A program made the translations under genes and the position numbers. The notes under the pieces are model-generated. The model did not search any database. It had not been told where the DNA came from and saw only the letters and a program-made list of their open reading frames with translations. A stretch of DNA of 64,000 nucleotides, from positions 805,095 to 869,094 of the forward strand of contig NZ_BAAAYO010000002.1 of NCBI RefSeq assembly GCF_039536325.1, given 5' to 3'. Below are positions 25,029 to 33,773 of this stretch, piece after piece (within the stretch, counting starts at the first letter, position 1; each line of letters starts with the position of its first letter). Source of the DNA: Paenibacillus_AB hodogayensis (GTDB taxonomy: Bacteria; Bacillota; Bacilli; Paenibacillales; NBRC-103111).

Positions 25029-25077
25029 CTAATCATTAGCGTCATAAACTAATCATTAACGTCGTAAACACAGTATA
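25029..25077 (-). promoter_or_regulatory. Probable ssrA promoter with tandem 15-bp repeats
   Basis: Minus-strand TGGTATACT gives an extended -10 (TATACT at 25077-25072) with no good -35. Just downstream are two 15-bp direct repeats 20 bp apart, GACGTTAATGATTAG (25063-25049) and GACGCTAATGATTAG (25043-25029); the second includes the palindrome GCTAATCATTAGC. This would leave a ~110-nt 5' leader to be processed. Confidence 0.5.
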
Positions 25078-25159
25078 CCACAAAATCGGGCCGCACACGG
25101 CTGTTTGTTGCTGGGAGCCGTGCCATTCCCAAAAGCAACGCGTCTTCAGAAGCAGCTTA

Positions 25160-25639
25160 TTACCTTGCCACTTTCTGCTTCTCCCGAAGCGCCCGTTGAA
25201 TATCCCGCTGAGCATCGCGCTTGGCGTCGCTTTCGCGCTTGTCATACTGCTTCTTACCCTTTGCCAGACCGATCAGCAGCTTGGCAAAGCCGTTGCGGAT
25301 ATACACCTTCAGCGGTACGATCGTATAGCCCTGCTGCTTCGCCAAGCCGAGCAGCTTGTGGATCTGCTCCCGCTTCAACAGCAGCTTTCGCGCTCGGGTA
25401 GGGTCGCTCGGATTGCTGCGATTGCCTTGCTCGAACGGACTAATATGCATGTTGTTCACGAACGCCTCGCCATTGCGAATCGTGCAGAACGCGTCCGAAA
25501 TATTCGAGCGCCCGCCGCGCAGCGACTTGATTTCCGTACCGGTCAGCACGAGCCCCGCCTCGAACGTGTCCTCGATAAAATAATCGTGGGACGCTTTTTT
25601 GTTCTGCGCAAGCAGCTTGCCCTCGCTTTTCTTCGACAA
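25160..25639 (-). CDS. smpB: SsrA-binding protein SmpB
   Basis: A 159-residue OB-fold protein that binds the tRNA-like part of tmRNA and carries it to stalled ribosomes. Motifs include NKKASHDYFIEDTFEAG, GTEIKSLR and HISPFEQGNR, and the basic C-terminal tail (RDIQRALREKQKVAR) that probes the mRNA channel. The start is taken as the TTG at 25639 because AAGGAGGGGG lies directly upstream; an ATG 12 codons earlier would place that site inside the gene. It sits just upstream of ssrA. Confidence 0.95.
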   Translation of the reverse strand: MSKKSEGKLLAQNKKASHDYFIEDTFEAGLVLTGTEIKSLRGGRSNISDAFCTIRNGEAFVNNMHISPFEQGNRSNPSDPTRARKLLLKREQIHKLLGLAKQQGYTIVPLKVYIRNGFAKLLIGLAKGKKQYDKRESDAKRDAQRDIQRALREKQKVAR

Positions 25640-25978
25640 TCCGGCCCCCTCCTTCCCCAAACTCGATACGGTCATCTCCGGAATCGGACGATAACCGGAC
25701 TATTCGAAGCCGGCAATACCTTTCCGCTATGCTCTCCGGCACGTCTTGGCGCACTTACTTTCCATCCCGAATAGTAAACACCGTTAAAAATTTCGGGGAT
25801 GAAACTTCGGCAGACGACCCTCGAAAAACACCTACCGGTTATCAGACACGCGGCGCCGCCGCACGTTTAGACAACCCAGAGTAGTTCGCTTCCCGGCTCA
25901 CCGGCTTTGCTGATGTAACGCTAGGAATTCATTGTATCAACTTCGCCGGGCAAAATCAACGAGAGCAACGTCTTATAG
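25640..25978. other. Intergenic stretch between rnr and smpB
   Basis: About 340 nt without a supported gene. I see no clear hairpin terminator, promoter or repeat here. Confidence 0.6.
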
Positions 25979-28624
25979 TCATTTTTTCCCGCGCTTTTTA
26001 GCCCCGAACAGCGCTCCGCCTTTTACGCTGCCCTTCTTGGACTTCCTCGAAGCTCCGAAACCGGCCGGGCCTTTGCCGCCGCCTTGGCCTCCGGCGCTAC
26101 CTCCAGCGCCCACACGGCCTCCGCTACCGCCGCCACGGCGAGAGCCTTCTGCTCCGGCTCCAGTCCCCGTACCAGGGCCCGAACGCGCCTTGGCGCCGCT
26201 TCGTCCACGGCCGCCAGGTGCCCCGCCGCCAGTCCGACGGCCGGGACGCACATTCGTCCACTCGCCCTCTTCGGCCGGGGCGGTTTGCCCGCGCTCCAGC
26301 GAGATGCCGCTCCCGCGCTCGCCTGTCGCTGGAGCAGACTTGCCTCCATCGCCTCCGCGCTTGCCGCCGCCTTTGCTGAATCCCCAGGCGTCCACGCCCC
26401 CACGGCCGCGATTGCCTCCACGCTCGCCGCCAGACGGCTCGCCGCGTTTTCCACGACCAGCACGACTACCGTCGACGAAGCTAACCTTTTGCGAGCGGGG
26501 CTGAGCGTCGACCATCTCGAAATCGATATTATGTTCATCCAGATTAACGCGCGCTACCCGAACTTTGACGTCGTCTCCGATGCGGTATATGTTCGATGTC
26601 CGCTCACCGATAAGCGCATGCTGCATCTCGTGATAATGGTAATAATCGTCATGCAGGTCGCTTAGGCGAATCAGCCCTTCGACGCTGTTCTCCAGCTCTA
26701 CGAAAATACCGAAGTTCGTCACGCTGCTGATCATGCCGTCGAACTCTTCGCCAACCTTATCAAGCATATATTCGGCTTTCTTCAACGCTTCCGTATCGCG
26801 TTCGGCATCGACGGCCAACCGCTCCCGCTCGGAGGATTGACGGGCAATGTCCTCCATCCTGCCGGTCAAATATTCGTGGCGTTTGTCGGATAAGGAGCCG
26901 TTTTCCAGCACTTCGCGGATAATCCGATGAATGATCAAGTCCGGATAACGCCGGATCGGCGACGTGAAGTGCGAATAAAACTCCGCCGCCAGTCCGAAGT
27001 GACCGAGACTGTTCGCATCGTAACGCGCCTGCTTCATCGACCGCAGCATCACGGTGCTGATGATCGTCTCTTCCTTCGTTCCACGGATTTCTTCGAGTAG
27101 CGTTTGCAGCGCACGAGGATGAACGGTATTGCCTTTTCCCCTGACCACATAGCCGAAGTTCGTAATGAACTCCATGAAATGCTGCAGCTTGTCGCCATCC
27201 GGATTCTCATGCACCCGATACAGGAACGGCACCTTGAGCCAGTGAAAATGCTCGGCCACCGTCTCATTGGCCGCCAGCATAAATTCTTCGATAATTTGCT
27301 CGGCAACCGAGCGTTCCCGTTTGACGATATCCGTCGGTTTGCCGTTCTCGTCCACGAGAATTTTCGCTTCCTGAAAGTCGAAATCGATGGCTCCGCGTTT
27401 CATCCGTTTGCCGCGCAGCTTCATCGCCAACTCTTCCATCAGCTTGAACAGGTCGACCAGGTCCTTGTACCGTTCCGTGACCTCTGCGTCCTCGTCCCGC
27501 AATATTTTGCGGACATTGGTATAGGTCATTCGCTCCGTCGTCTTAATGACACTGGTAAACACGTCGTGGCGCACGACATTGCATTGATCGTCGAATTCCA
27601 TCTCGCACGACATCGTCAGCCGGTCCACATGCGGATTCAAGCTGCATATGCCATTGGACAGACGATGTGGCAGCATCGGAATCACCCGGTCGACCAAATA
27701 CACGCTCGTGCCCCGATTGTACGCCTCGCGGTCGAGGTCGGAATTTTCCCTCACGTAGTAGCTGACGTCGGCGATATGCACCCCAAGCACGTAGTTACCA
27801 TTCGGCAGCCGTTCCACATGAACGGCATCGTCCAAATCCTTGGCATCCTCGCCGTCGATCGTCACGATTACTTTGTCGCGCAAATCGCGGCGTCCTTGCA
27901 GCTCCTCTTCCCCGATCGAGTCCGGAGCCTGCTCCGCCTCGGCCATCACTTCCTCCGGAAACGCTTCGGGAAGCTGGTATTTGCGGATAATCGAGAGGAT
28001 ATCTACGCCCGGATCATCCTTATGGCCCAATATTTCCACGACGCGCCCTTCGGCGGCCGCTCTCCCTTGCGGATATTGAACGATATCCACGACGACCTTC
28101 TGACCGGCCACCGCGCCCATAAACGCTTCCTTCGGCACAAATACGTCCTTCGTTATCCGCTTGTCGTCGGCAATAACGAACGCATACGTGTCGAAGCTCT
28201 GAAACGTCCCGACGATCTGTTTAATCGCTCGGGTGACCACGCGAACGACCTCGCCCTCCAGCCTTCCACCGGCCGGGCTTTTGGCCGTAATCCGGGCAAG
28301 CACGATATCCCCGTTCATCGCGCCGTTCATGTCGTTGGCGTGAATGTACACGTCCGGATGTTCCTTATCGTCGGGCAGCACGAAGCCGAAACCCTTCACA
28401 TGCGCCTGCAGCTTGCCCTTCAGCAGATTCATCCGCTCGGGCACGCCATACCGCTCGGTGCGGGTACGCATAATTTCCCCGGCATTCTCCAGTTCGTTCA
28501 GCATCTTGGCAAACTGCTTGAACGAATCGGCGTCGCCGATATCGAAATGTTTTTCAAGCTCCTGATACGTCATTGGCTTGTAAGCCTTCTCGCGCATAAA
28601 ATCGAGCAATTCTTCTTTTGTCAT
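25979..28624 (-). CDS. rnr: Ribonuclease R with long Gly/Arg-rich tail
   Basis: An 881-residue 3'-5' exoribonuclease of the RNB family, which degrades structured RNA and, with SmpB, non-stop messages. Order: N-terminal HTH (1-70), cold-shock domains (70-230), RNB catalytic domain (about 250-580, with IDGEDAKDLDDAVHVE supplying the metal-binding aspartates), S1 domain (about 630-710). The last ~165 residues are low complexity, rich in Gly, Arg, Ser and Ala (e.g. RGGGSGGRVGAGGSAGGQGG). Other RNase R enzymes carry shorter Lys-rich tails. It is followed by smpB and ssrA, its functional partners. Confidence 0.95.
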   Translation of the reverse strand: MTKEELLDFMREKAYKPMTYQELEKHFDIGDADSFKQFAKMLNELENAGEIMRTRTERYGVPERMNLLKGKLQAHVKGFGFVLPDDKEHPDVYIHANDMNGAMNGDIVLARITAKSPAGGRLEGEVVRVVTRAIKQIVGTFQSFDTYAFVIADDKRITKDVFVPKEAFMGAVAGQKVVVDIVQYPQGRAAAEGRVVEILGHKDDPGVDILSIIRKYQLPEAFPEEVMAEAEQAPDSIGEEELQGRRDLRDKVIVTIDGEDAKDLDDAVHVERLPNGNYVLGVHIADVSYYVRENSDLDREAYNRGTSVYLVDRVIPMLPHRLSNGICSLNPHVDRLTMSCEMEFDDQCNVVRHDVFTSVIKTTERMTYTNVRKILRDEDAEVTERYKDLVDLFKLMEELAMKLRGKRMKRGAIDFDFQEAKILVDENGKPTDIVKRERSVAEQIIEEFMLAANETVAEHFHWLKVPFLYRVHENPDGDKLQHFMEFITNFGYVVRGKGNTVHPRALQTLLEEIRGTKEETIISTVMLRSMKQARYDANSLGHFGLAAEFYSHFTSPIRRYPDLIIHRIIREVLENGSLSDKRHEYLTGRMEDIARQSSERERLAVDAERDTEALKKAEYMLDKVGEEFDGMISSVTNFGIFVELENSVEGLIRLSDLHDDYYHYHEMQHALIGERTSNIYRIGDDVKVRVARVNLDEHNIDFEMVDAQPRSQKVSFVDGSRAGRGKRGEPSGGERGGNRGRGGVDAWGFSKGGGKRGGDGGKSAPATGERGSGISLERGQTAPAEEGEWTNVRPGRRTGGGAPGGRGRSGAKARSGPGTGTGAGAEGSRRGGGSGGRVGAGGSAGGQGGGKGPAGFGASRKSKKGSVKGGALFGAKKRGKK

Positions 28625-28770
28625 CTACCCATCACCTTATCTCATTCGAATAATAAGTTCCTCTTTACTAGTATGGACGTTTTCGAAACGCTCAACCCCC
28701 TAAACAAGCGATCTTGGCTAAAGTTTGCGCTTCCTTTGCACCATTACCCGCTCCGGCATGCGCGTAAACT

Positions 28771-28806
28771 AAAAAAGCAGCAGGAGCATGACGCACCCTG
28801 CTGCGT
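28771..28806 (-). terminator. secG terminator
   Basis: Minus strand GCAGCAGG...CCTGCTGC followed by TTTTTT. Confidence 0.85.
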
Positions 28807-28818
28807 TTGTTTCGACCG

Positions 28819-29055
28819 TTAAGCTCTAACCACGTATGCGACAATGAGGGACAACAAGAAAAACGCAACCGCGAATCCGACCGTCACCCGAGAAAGAAGC
28901 AACTCCAAACCGCGCGCTTTCTGCTTGCCGAACAGGTGTTCCGCACCTCCGGAGATGGCGCCGGACAAGCCTGCGCTTTTACCCTTTTGCAGCAAAACGA
29001 CTGCAATCAGTCCGATCGATGCAATGACCAGCAAAATTTTCAAAAACACTTCCAT
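28819..29055 (-). CDS. secG: Protein translocase subunit SecG
   Basis: A 78-residue membrane protein of the SecYEG channel with two membrane segments (about 2-22 and 55-75). The conserved loop LLQKGKSAGLSGAISGG lies between them. The start was put at the second ATG (29055) because GGGGGTGG precedes it. It is upstream of rnr, the usual secG-rnr-smpB-ssrA order of Bacillota. Confidence 0.92.
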   Translation of the reverse strand: MEVFLKILLVIASIGLIAVVLLQKGKSAGLSGAISGGAEHLFGKQKARGLELLLSRVTVGFAVAFFLLSLIVAYVVRA

Positions 29056-29325
29056 CTGATCCACCCCCATTCATGACCCTATGTATCTGCCACACCATAA
29101 CGCCGTCCCTATCCGTTCTCCCGGCCGATGTCCGACCGCGAAGATAAATGGTTAACGTCATCAATGTATTACGTGTATAATCGTCGATCCATCGTTTCAG
29201 TAGGCACTTGATAAACCAAAACTTATTGTAGCATAGACAGCCCCGGATAGCAAGGAACGGATGGACTGGCTGCATCGATAACAGCATTCGTCAGGCAGCC
29301 CATCCCCATTGCAATCACGCCACAA

Positions 29326-30030
29326 TCATGCCTGGCTTTCCCAGCGGGAAGGACTGGAGCGAGAGGACCGCGCTTTGCCGATAAACGCGTAGATCGCGTG
29401 CTTGGCGCACCACAGCGCCACGACCAGGAACAGCAAGGACCAGACGATCGCCGGAATCCAGGTGGAACGCGCCAAGCCGGCGGCGTCTCCGGCCTGCCCC
29501 GGATTCGTGATCGACATGACGCCGAGTGTGATCGGTCCCATGACGGACTCCTCGAGGCAAATAAATGCGACAAGCAAGTAATAGTATTTGTGAATGAACG
29601 GAATCTTCACGAACATCGCGATGCCGTTTACGACAATAAAGCCGATCAGCCACATAACGCCGAATCCGTTGTTCACAAAGAAAATAAGCGAGACGAGCGC
29701 CAGCAGCGTCATCGCCGCATAACCGACGATCAGCTTGCTCTGCGCATACATCCGGAACAGGAAGAGGGCGAACAGCGAAGCGGTCATATAACCCGACAAG
29801 CCGAGCGGAATCGTCTTCCACCCCCGCTCGATGTACGAGTAGGTCACCCCGCTATGGTTGGCGTACAGCTGAATGTACAGCACCTTGCCGGACAAGAGCA
29901 GCGTCACGACCGCATGCCCGAGCTCATGCACCATCGTATCGACATTGCGGAAAAACGACGAAAAGGGGATCCAGTGCGTCAAAATGGCGGACCCTACCAA
30001 AAACAAAATCGTTGTCACCCATCGACTCAC
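29326..30030 (-). CDS. M50-family-like membrane metalloprotease
   Basis: A 234-residue protein with about six membrane segments. The zinc site HELGHA sits at about residue 36-41 inside the first hydrophobic region, as in M50B-type site-2 proteases. The second-site LDG-type aspartate is not obvious. It starts at GTG 30030 with GGCGGGGG upstream, 31 nt downstream of the eno stop, so it may be a weakly transcribed last gene of the glycolytic operon. Substrate unknown. Confidence 0.7.
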   Translation of the reverse strand: MSRWVTTILFLVGSAILTHWIPFSSFFRNVDTMVHELGHAVVTLLLSGKVLYIQLYANHSGVTYSYIERGWKTIPLGLSGYMTASLFALFLFRMYAQSKLIVGYAAMTLLALVSLIFFVNNGFGVMWLIGFIVVNGIAMFVKIPFIHKYYYLLVAFICLEESVMGPITLGVMSITNPGQAGDAAGLARSTWIPAIVWSLLFLVVALWCAKHAIYAFIGKARSSRSSPSRWESQA

Positions 30031-30061
30031 GGGAATCCCCCGCCTTCGTTATAAGTTTTTT

Positions 30062-31354
30062 TTAGTTAAAGTTTTTCAAGTTGTAGAACGATTTGCGGCC
30101 CAAATATTGCGCCGTGCTGCCCAGTTGGTCTTCGATACGCAGCAATTGGTTGTACTTCGCTACGCGGTCCGTACGCGACGGAGCGCCTGTCTTGATTTGT
30201 CCGGCGTTCGTGGCGACGGCGATGTCGGCAATCGTGCTGTCTTCGCTTTCCCCGGAACGGTGGGAGATAACGGCTGTGTAGCCCGCGCGTTTGGCCATCT
30301 CGATCGCGTCGAACGTTTCCGTCAGCGTTCCGATTTGGTTAACCTTTACGAGGATCGAGTTGCCGATGTTTTGCTCGATGCCTTGCGACAGGCGGCTCGT
30401 GTTCGTAACGAACAGATCGTCGCCGACGAGTTGAACCTTGCTGCCGAGCTTCTCGGTGAGCAGCTTCCAGCCGGCCCAGTCGTCTTCGGCGCAGCCGTCT
30501 TCGATTGTAATGATCGGGTACTTCTCAACCCACGAAGCGAGGAAGTTCACGAACTCTTCCGACGTATACGATTTGCCTTCGCCTTCGAGGTGGTACTTGC
30601 CGTCCTTGAAAAATTCCGTGGAAGCTACGTCCATGCCCAGGAATACGTCCACGCCCGGCTTGTAGCCTGCGCGCTCGATTGCGGAAATGATCGTCTTGAT
30701 CGCTTCTTCGTTGGAGCTCAGGTTCGGCGCAAAGCCGCCTTCGTCGCCTACGGCGGTGTTCAAGCCTTGTTCCTTCAGAACCGCCTTCAGGTTATGGAAA
30801 ATTTCCGTTCCCCAACGAAGCGCTTCTTTGAACGAGGATGCGCCTACCGGCAGCACCATAAACTCTTGCACGTCAACGTTGTTGTCCGCATGAGCTCCGC
30901 CGTTGATGATATTCATCATCGGAACCGGCAGCTGCTTCGCATTGAATCCGCCCAGGTAGACGTACAAAGGCACGTTCAAAGCGTCGGCTGCGGCGCGGGC
31001 TACCGCCATCGAAACGGCCAGAATGGAGTTGGCGCCAAGCTTCGCTTTGTTCGGGGTACCGTCGAGAGCCAGCATTTTATTGTCGATCGCCACTTGATCC
31101 AGAGCGTCGAGTCCGATAATTTCCGGAGCGATGATGGAGTTGACGTTGTCTACCGCTTTAATAACGCCTTTGCCGAGGTAACGGGCTTTGTCGCCGTCGC
31201 GAAGCTCGACCGCTTCGTAAGCGCCGGTGGATGCGCCGGACGGAACGATAGCGTGGCCTTTGGCTCCGGATTCCAGAAATACTTCAACTTCAACAGTCGG
31301 GTTGCCGCGGGAATCGAGCACTTCGCGGGCGTAAACGTCGGAAATAATAGTCAT
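30062..31354 (-). CDS. eno: Enolase
   Basis: A 430-residue glycolytic enzyme converting 2-phosphoglycerate to phosphoenolpyruvate. Visible features: AREVLDSRGNPTVEVEV at the N-terminus, GGAHADNNVDVQEFMV, the Mg-binding segment TIEDGCAEDDWAGW, and SHRSGESEDSTIADIAVA near the end. The start at 31354 is supported by GAGGGAGTG; the longer frame has no ribosome site. It follows gpmI in the glycolytic operon. Confidence 0.96.
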   Translation of the reverse strand: MTIISDVYAREVLDSRGNPTVEVEVFLESGAKGHAIVPSGASTGAYEAVELRDGDKARYLGKGVIKAVDNVNSIIAPEIIGLDALDQVAIDNKMLALDGTPNKAKLGANSILAVSMAVARAAADALNVPLYVYLGGFNAKQLPVPMMNIINGGAHADNNVDVQEFMVLPVGASSFKEALRWGTEIFHNLKAVLKEQGLNTAVGDEGGFAPNLSSNEEAIKTIISAIERAGYKPGVDVFLGMDVASTEFFKDGKYHLEGEGKSYTSEEFVNFLASWVEKYPIITIEDGCAEDDWAGWKLLTEKLGSKVQLVGDDLFVTNTSRLSQGIEQNIGNSILVKVNQIGTLTETFDAIEMAKRAGYTAVISHRSGESEDSTIADIAVATNAGQIKTGAPSRTDRVAKYNQLLRIEDQLGSTAQYLGRKSFYNLKNFN

Positions 31355-31392
31355 GGTTGGACACTCCCTCGTTTGGATGGTTATGGATAAAT

Positions 31393-32946
31393 TCAAGCTT
31401 TATGGGTGGTCGGAACGATCATCGTGGTACCCGTCATCTCCGCCGGCTTCGCCAGCTGCACCAGGTCCAAGATCGTCGGCGCAATATCCGCCAGTATGCC
31501 GTCGTCCCTTAGTGTAACAGATTTATCCGTCACAATGAAAGGTACTGGGTTGGTCGTATGCGCGGTAAACGGCCGGCCGTTCTCGTCGAACACCATGTCC
31601 GCATTGCCATGGTCTGCCGTGATCAGCGCAACGCCGCCCTTGGCGAGCACCGCCTCGACAACTTGCCCCATACATTCGTCGGTCACTTCGACCGCGCGGA
31701 TTGTCGGCTCCAGCATGCCGGAGTGACCGACCATGTCCGGATTGGCGAAGTTGAGGATGATGACGTCCTGGTTCTCCGCTTCGATCTCCTTCACCGCCGC
31801 CGCAGCGACCTCGTAGGCGCTCATCTCCGGCTGCAGGTCGTACGTCGCCACCTTCGGCGAAGGGATGAGGATGCGCGTTTCCCCCGGAAGCTCTACATCG
31901 CGACCCCCGCTGAAGAAAAACGTGACGTGCGGGTATTTCTCCGTCTCGGCAATACGCAATTGCTTCAGGTTGTTCTGAACGAGCACTTCGCCGAGCGTGT
32001 TATCGAGATTCTTCGGTTTATACGCAACAAAGCCGCCTACGGTTTCGCTAAACAAGGTCAGGCAAACGAAATACAGCTGCTGCGGGTAGTTAGGCCCCCG
32101 GTCGAAGCCGCGGAAATCCTCGTTCGTGAACACTTGGGACAGCTGAATCGCCCGGTCCGGACGGAAGTTGAAAAATACGACCGCGTCTCCCGATTCGACG
32201 AGCCCGACCGGCTGGCCTTGTCCGTCCACAATAACCGTCGGCATGACGAATTCGTCGAATACCGATTTCTCGTACGATTCCGTCACAGCTTGGATTGCAT
32301 CGGTATATTGAGGACCTTCTCCATACACCATCGCCCGGTAAGACTTTTCCGTACGTTCCCACCGCTTGTCGCGGTCCATGGCGTAGTAGCGGCCTTGAAC
32401 GGTGGCGATCCGGCCGACGCCGATCCGATCGATATGCGCTTGCAGCCGCTCGATATATCCTTTGGCGCTATCCGGGGAAACATCCCGCCCGTCGAGGAAA
32501 GCATGGACCAATACGTCGGTCAGCCCTTCCTTTTTGGCCAAATCCAGTAGAGCGAGCAGATGATCGATATGACTGTGCACGCCTCCGTCGGAAAGAAGCC
32601 CGTACAGGTGCAGCTTCTTCCCGTTTGTCTTGGCGTGACGGACAGCCCCGAGCAGCGTCTCGTTGTCGTAAAAGTCGCCGTCGCGAATCGACTTGGTGAT
32701 GCGGGTCAAATCCTGGTACACGGTCCGGCCCGCTCCGATGTTCAAATGCCCGACCTCGGAGTTGCCCATCTGCCCTTCCGGAAGACCGACGGCCTCGCCG
32801 CAAGCGACCAGCGTCGTATGCGGGTATTCCGCCATATACCGGTCATAATTCGGTTTCTTCGCCTGCGCTACGGCGTTGCCGCTCGTCTCTCCGCGCAAGC
32901 CGAAGCCGTCCATAATAATTAACGCTACCGGTTTTGGTCTGGACAT
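31393..32946 (-). CDS. gpmI: 2,3-bisphosphoglycerate-independent phosphoglycerate mutase
   Basis: A 517-residue dimanganese enzyme interconverting 3- and 2-phosphoglycerate. The N-terminal metal site is LIIMDGFGLR, the phosphoserine lies in QMGNSEVGHLNIGAGR, and the C-terminal metal ligands are in ITADHGNADMVFD. The ATG at 32946 starts one base after the tpiA stop with GGGGGCG upstream, so the two are coupled. Activity in Bacilli is sensitive to Mn and pH, notably during sporulation. Confidence 0.96.
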   Translation of the reverse strand: MSRPKPVALIIMDGFGLRGETSGNAVAQAKKPNYDRYMAEYPHTTLVACGEAVGLPEGQMGNSEVGHLNIGAGRTVYQDLTRITKSIRDGDFYDNETLLGAVRHAKTNGKKLHLYGLLSDGGVHSHIDHLLALLDLAKKEGLTDVLVHAFLDGRDVSPDSAKGYIERLQAHIDRIGVGRIATVQGRYYAMDRDKRWERTEKSYRAMVYGEGPQYTDAIQAVTESYEKSVFDEFVMPTVIVDGQGQPVGLVESGDAVVFFNFRPDRAIQLSQVFTNEDFRGFDRGPNYPQQLYFVCLTLFSETVGGFVAYKPKNLDNTLGEVLVQNNLKQLRIAETEKYPHVTFFFSGGRDVELPGETRILIPSPKVATYDLQPEMSAYEVAAAAVKEIEAENQDVIILNFANPDMVGHSGMLEPTIRAVEVTDECMGQVVEAVLAKGGVALITADHGNADMVFDENGRPFTAHTTNPVPFIVTDKSVTLRDDGILADIAPTILDLVQLAKPAEMTGTTMIVPTTHKA

Positions 32947-32947
32947 A

Positions 32948-33700
32948 TTAACGCGCCCCCTGAACGAGCTCGATGTAGGAGGCCGCCTCCAGGCTCGCGC
33001 CGCCGACAAGCGCTCCGTCGATGTCCGATTGCTGCATGAACTCGCGAATATTGTTCGGCTTCACGCTGCCGCCGTATTGAATGCGCACCTTGGCAGCCGT
33101 GTCGGAACCGAATTGCGCAGCGATACGCTCGCGGATGAAGCCGATTACTTCGTTCGCATCGTCGGCCGTCGACGTCTTGCCCGTTCCGATCGCCCAGATC
33201 GGCTCATAAGCGACGACAACCTGAGCCGCCTGCTCCTCGCTCAAGCCTTGCAAAGCCGCTTCCGTCTGTACGCGGCATACGTCCTTCGTCTTGCCGGCTT
33301 CGCGCTCTTCGAGCGTCTCGCCTACGCAGACGATCGGCAGCAGGCCATGCTTGAAAGCCGCATGTACTTTTTTGTTGACCGTCTCGTCCGTATCGGCGAA
33401 ATAAGCGCGACGCTCGGAGTGGCCGATGATGACATAGTGGACGCCGAGGTCTTTCAACATAACTCCGCTGATCTCGCCGGTGAACGCGCCGTTGTCTTCC
33501 CAGTGCAGGTTTTGCGCCCCGACCTTCAATGTCGTGCCGCTGACCGCTTCTACCAATGCGGGCAAATTCGTATACGGCGCGCAAATGACGCTTTCTACGC
33601 CGTCTACTTCCGCTTTCCCTTTGACCGCCTCGATAAAGGCGACCGCTTCCTTAACGGTCTTAAACATTTTCCAGTTGCCTGCGATAATCGGTGTTCTCAT
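32948..33700 (-). CDS. tpiA: Triosephosphate isomerase
   Basis: A 250-residue TIM-barrel enzyme linking dihydroxyacetone phosphate and glyceraldehyde 3-phosphate. It shows GNWKM with the catalytic lysine, VIIGHSERR with the catalytic histidine, VAYEPIWAIGTG with the catalytic glutamate and its mobile loop, and the phosphate-binding YGGSV. Standard length. It is the fourth gene of the cggR-gap-pgk-tpiA-gpmI-eno operon. Confidence 0.97.
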   Translation of the reverse strand: MRTPIIAGNWKMFKTVKEAVAFIEAVKGKAEVDGVESVICAPYTNLPALVEAVSGTTLKVGAQNLHWEDNGAFTGEISGVMLKDLGVHYVIIGHSERRAYFADTDETVNKKVHAAFKHGLLPIVCVGETLEEREAGKTKDVCRVQTEAALQGLSEEQAAQVVVAYEPIWAIGTGKTSTADDANEVIGFIRERIAAQFGSDTAAKVRIQYGGSVKPNNIREFMQQSDIDGALVGGASLEAASYIELVQGAR

Positions 33701-33773
33701 TGTGCCATCACGGCTCCTTCCGGGGATCTATGCGGTATGCCGCGCCATAAGCGCCGGCATGCCTTCGTATGTT

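Noticed and set aside
27104..28822. A 572-codon open frame opposite rnr
   Set aside because: Antisense to RNase R and no recognisable protein features.
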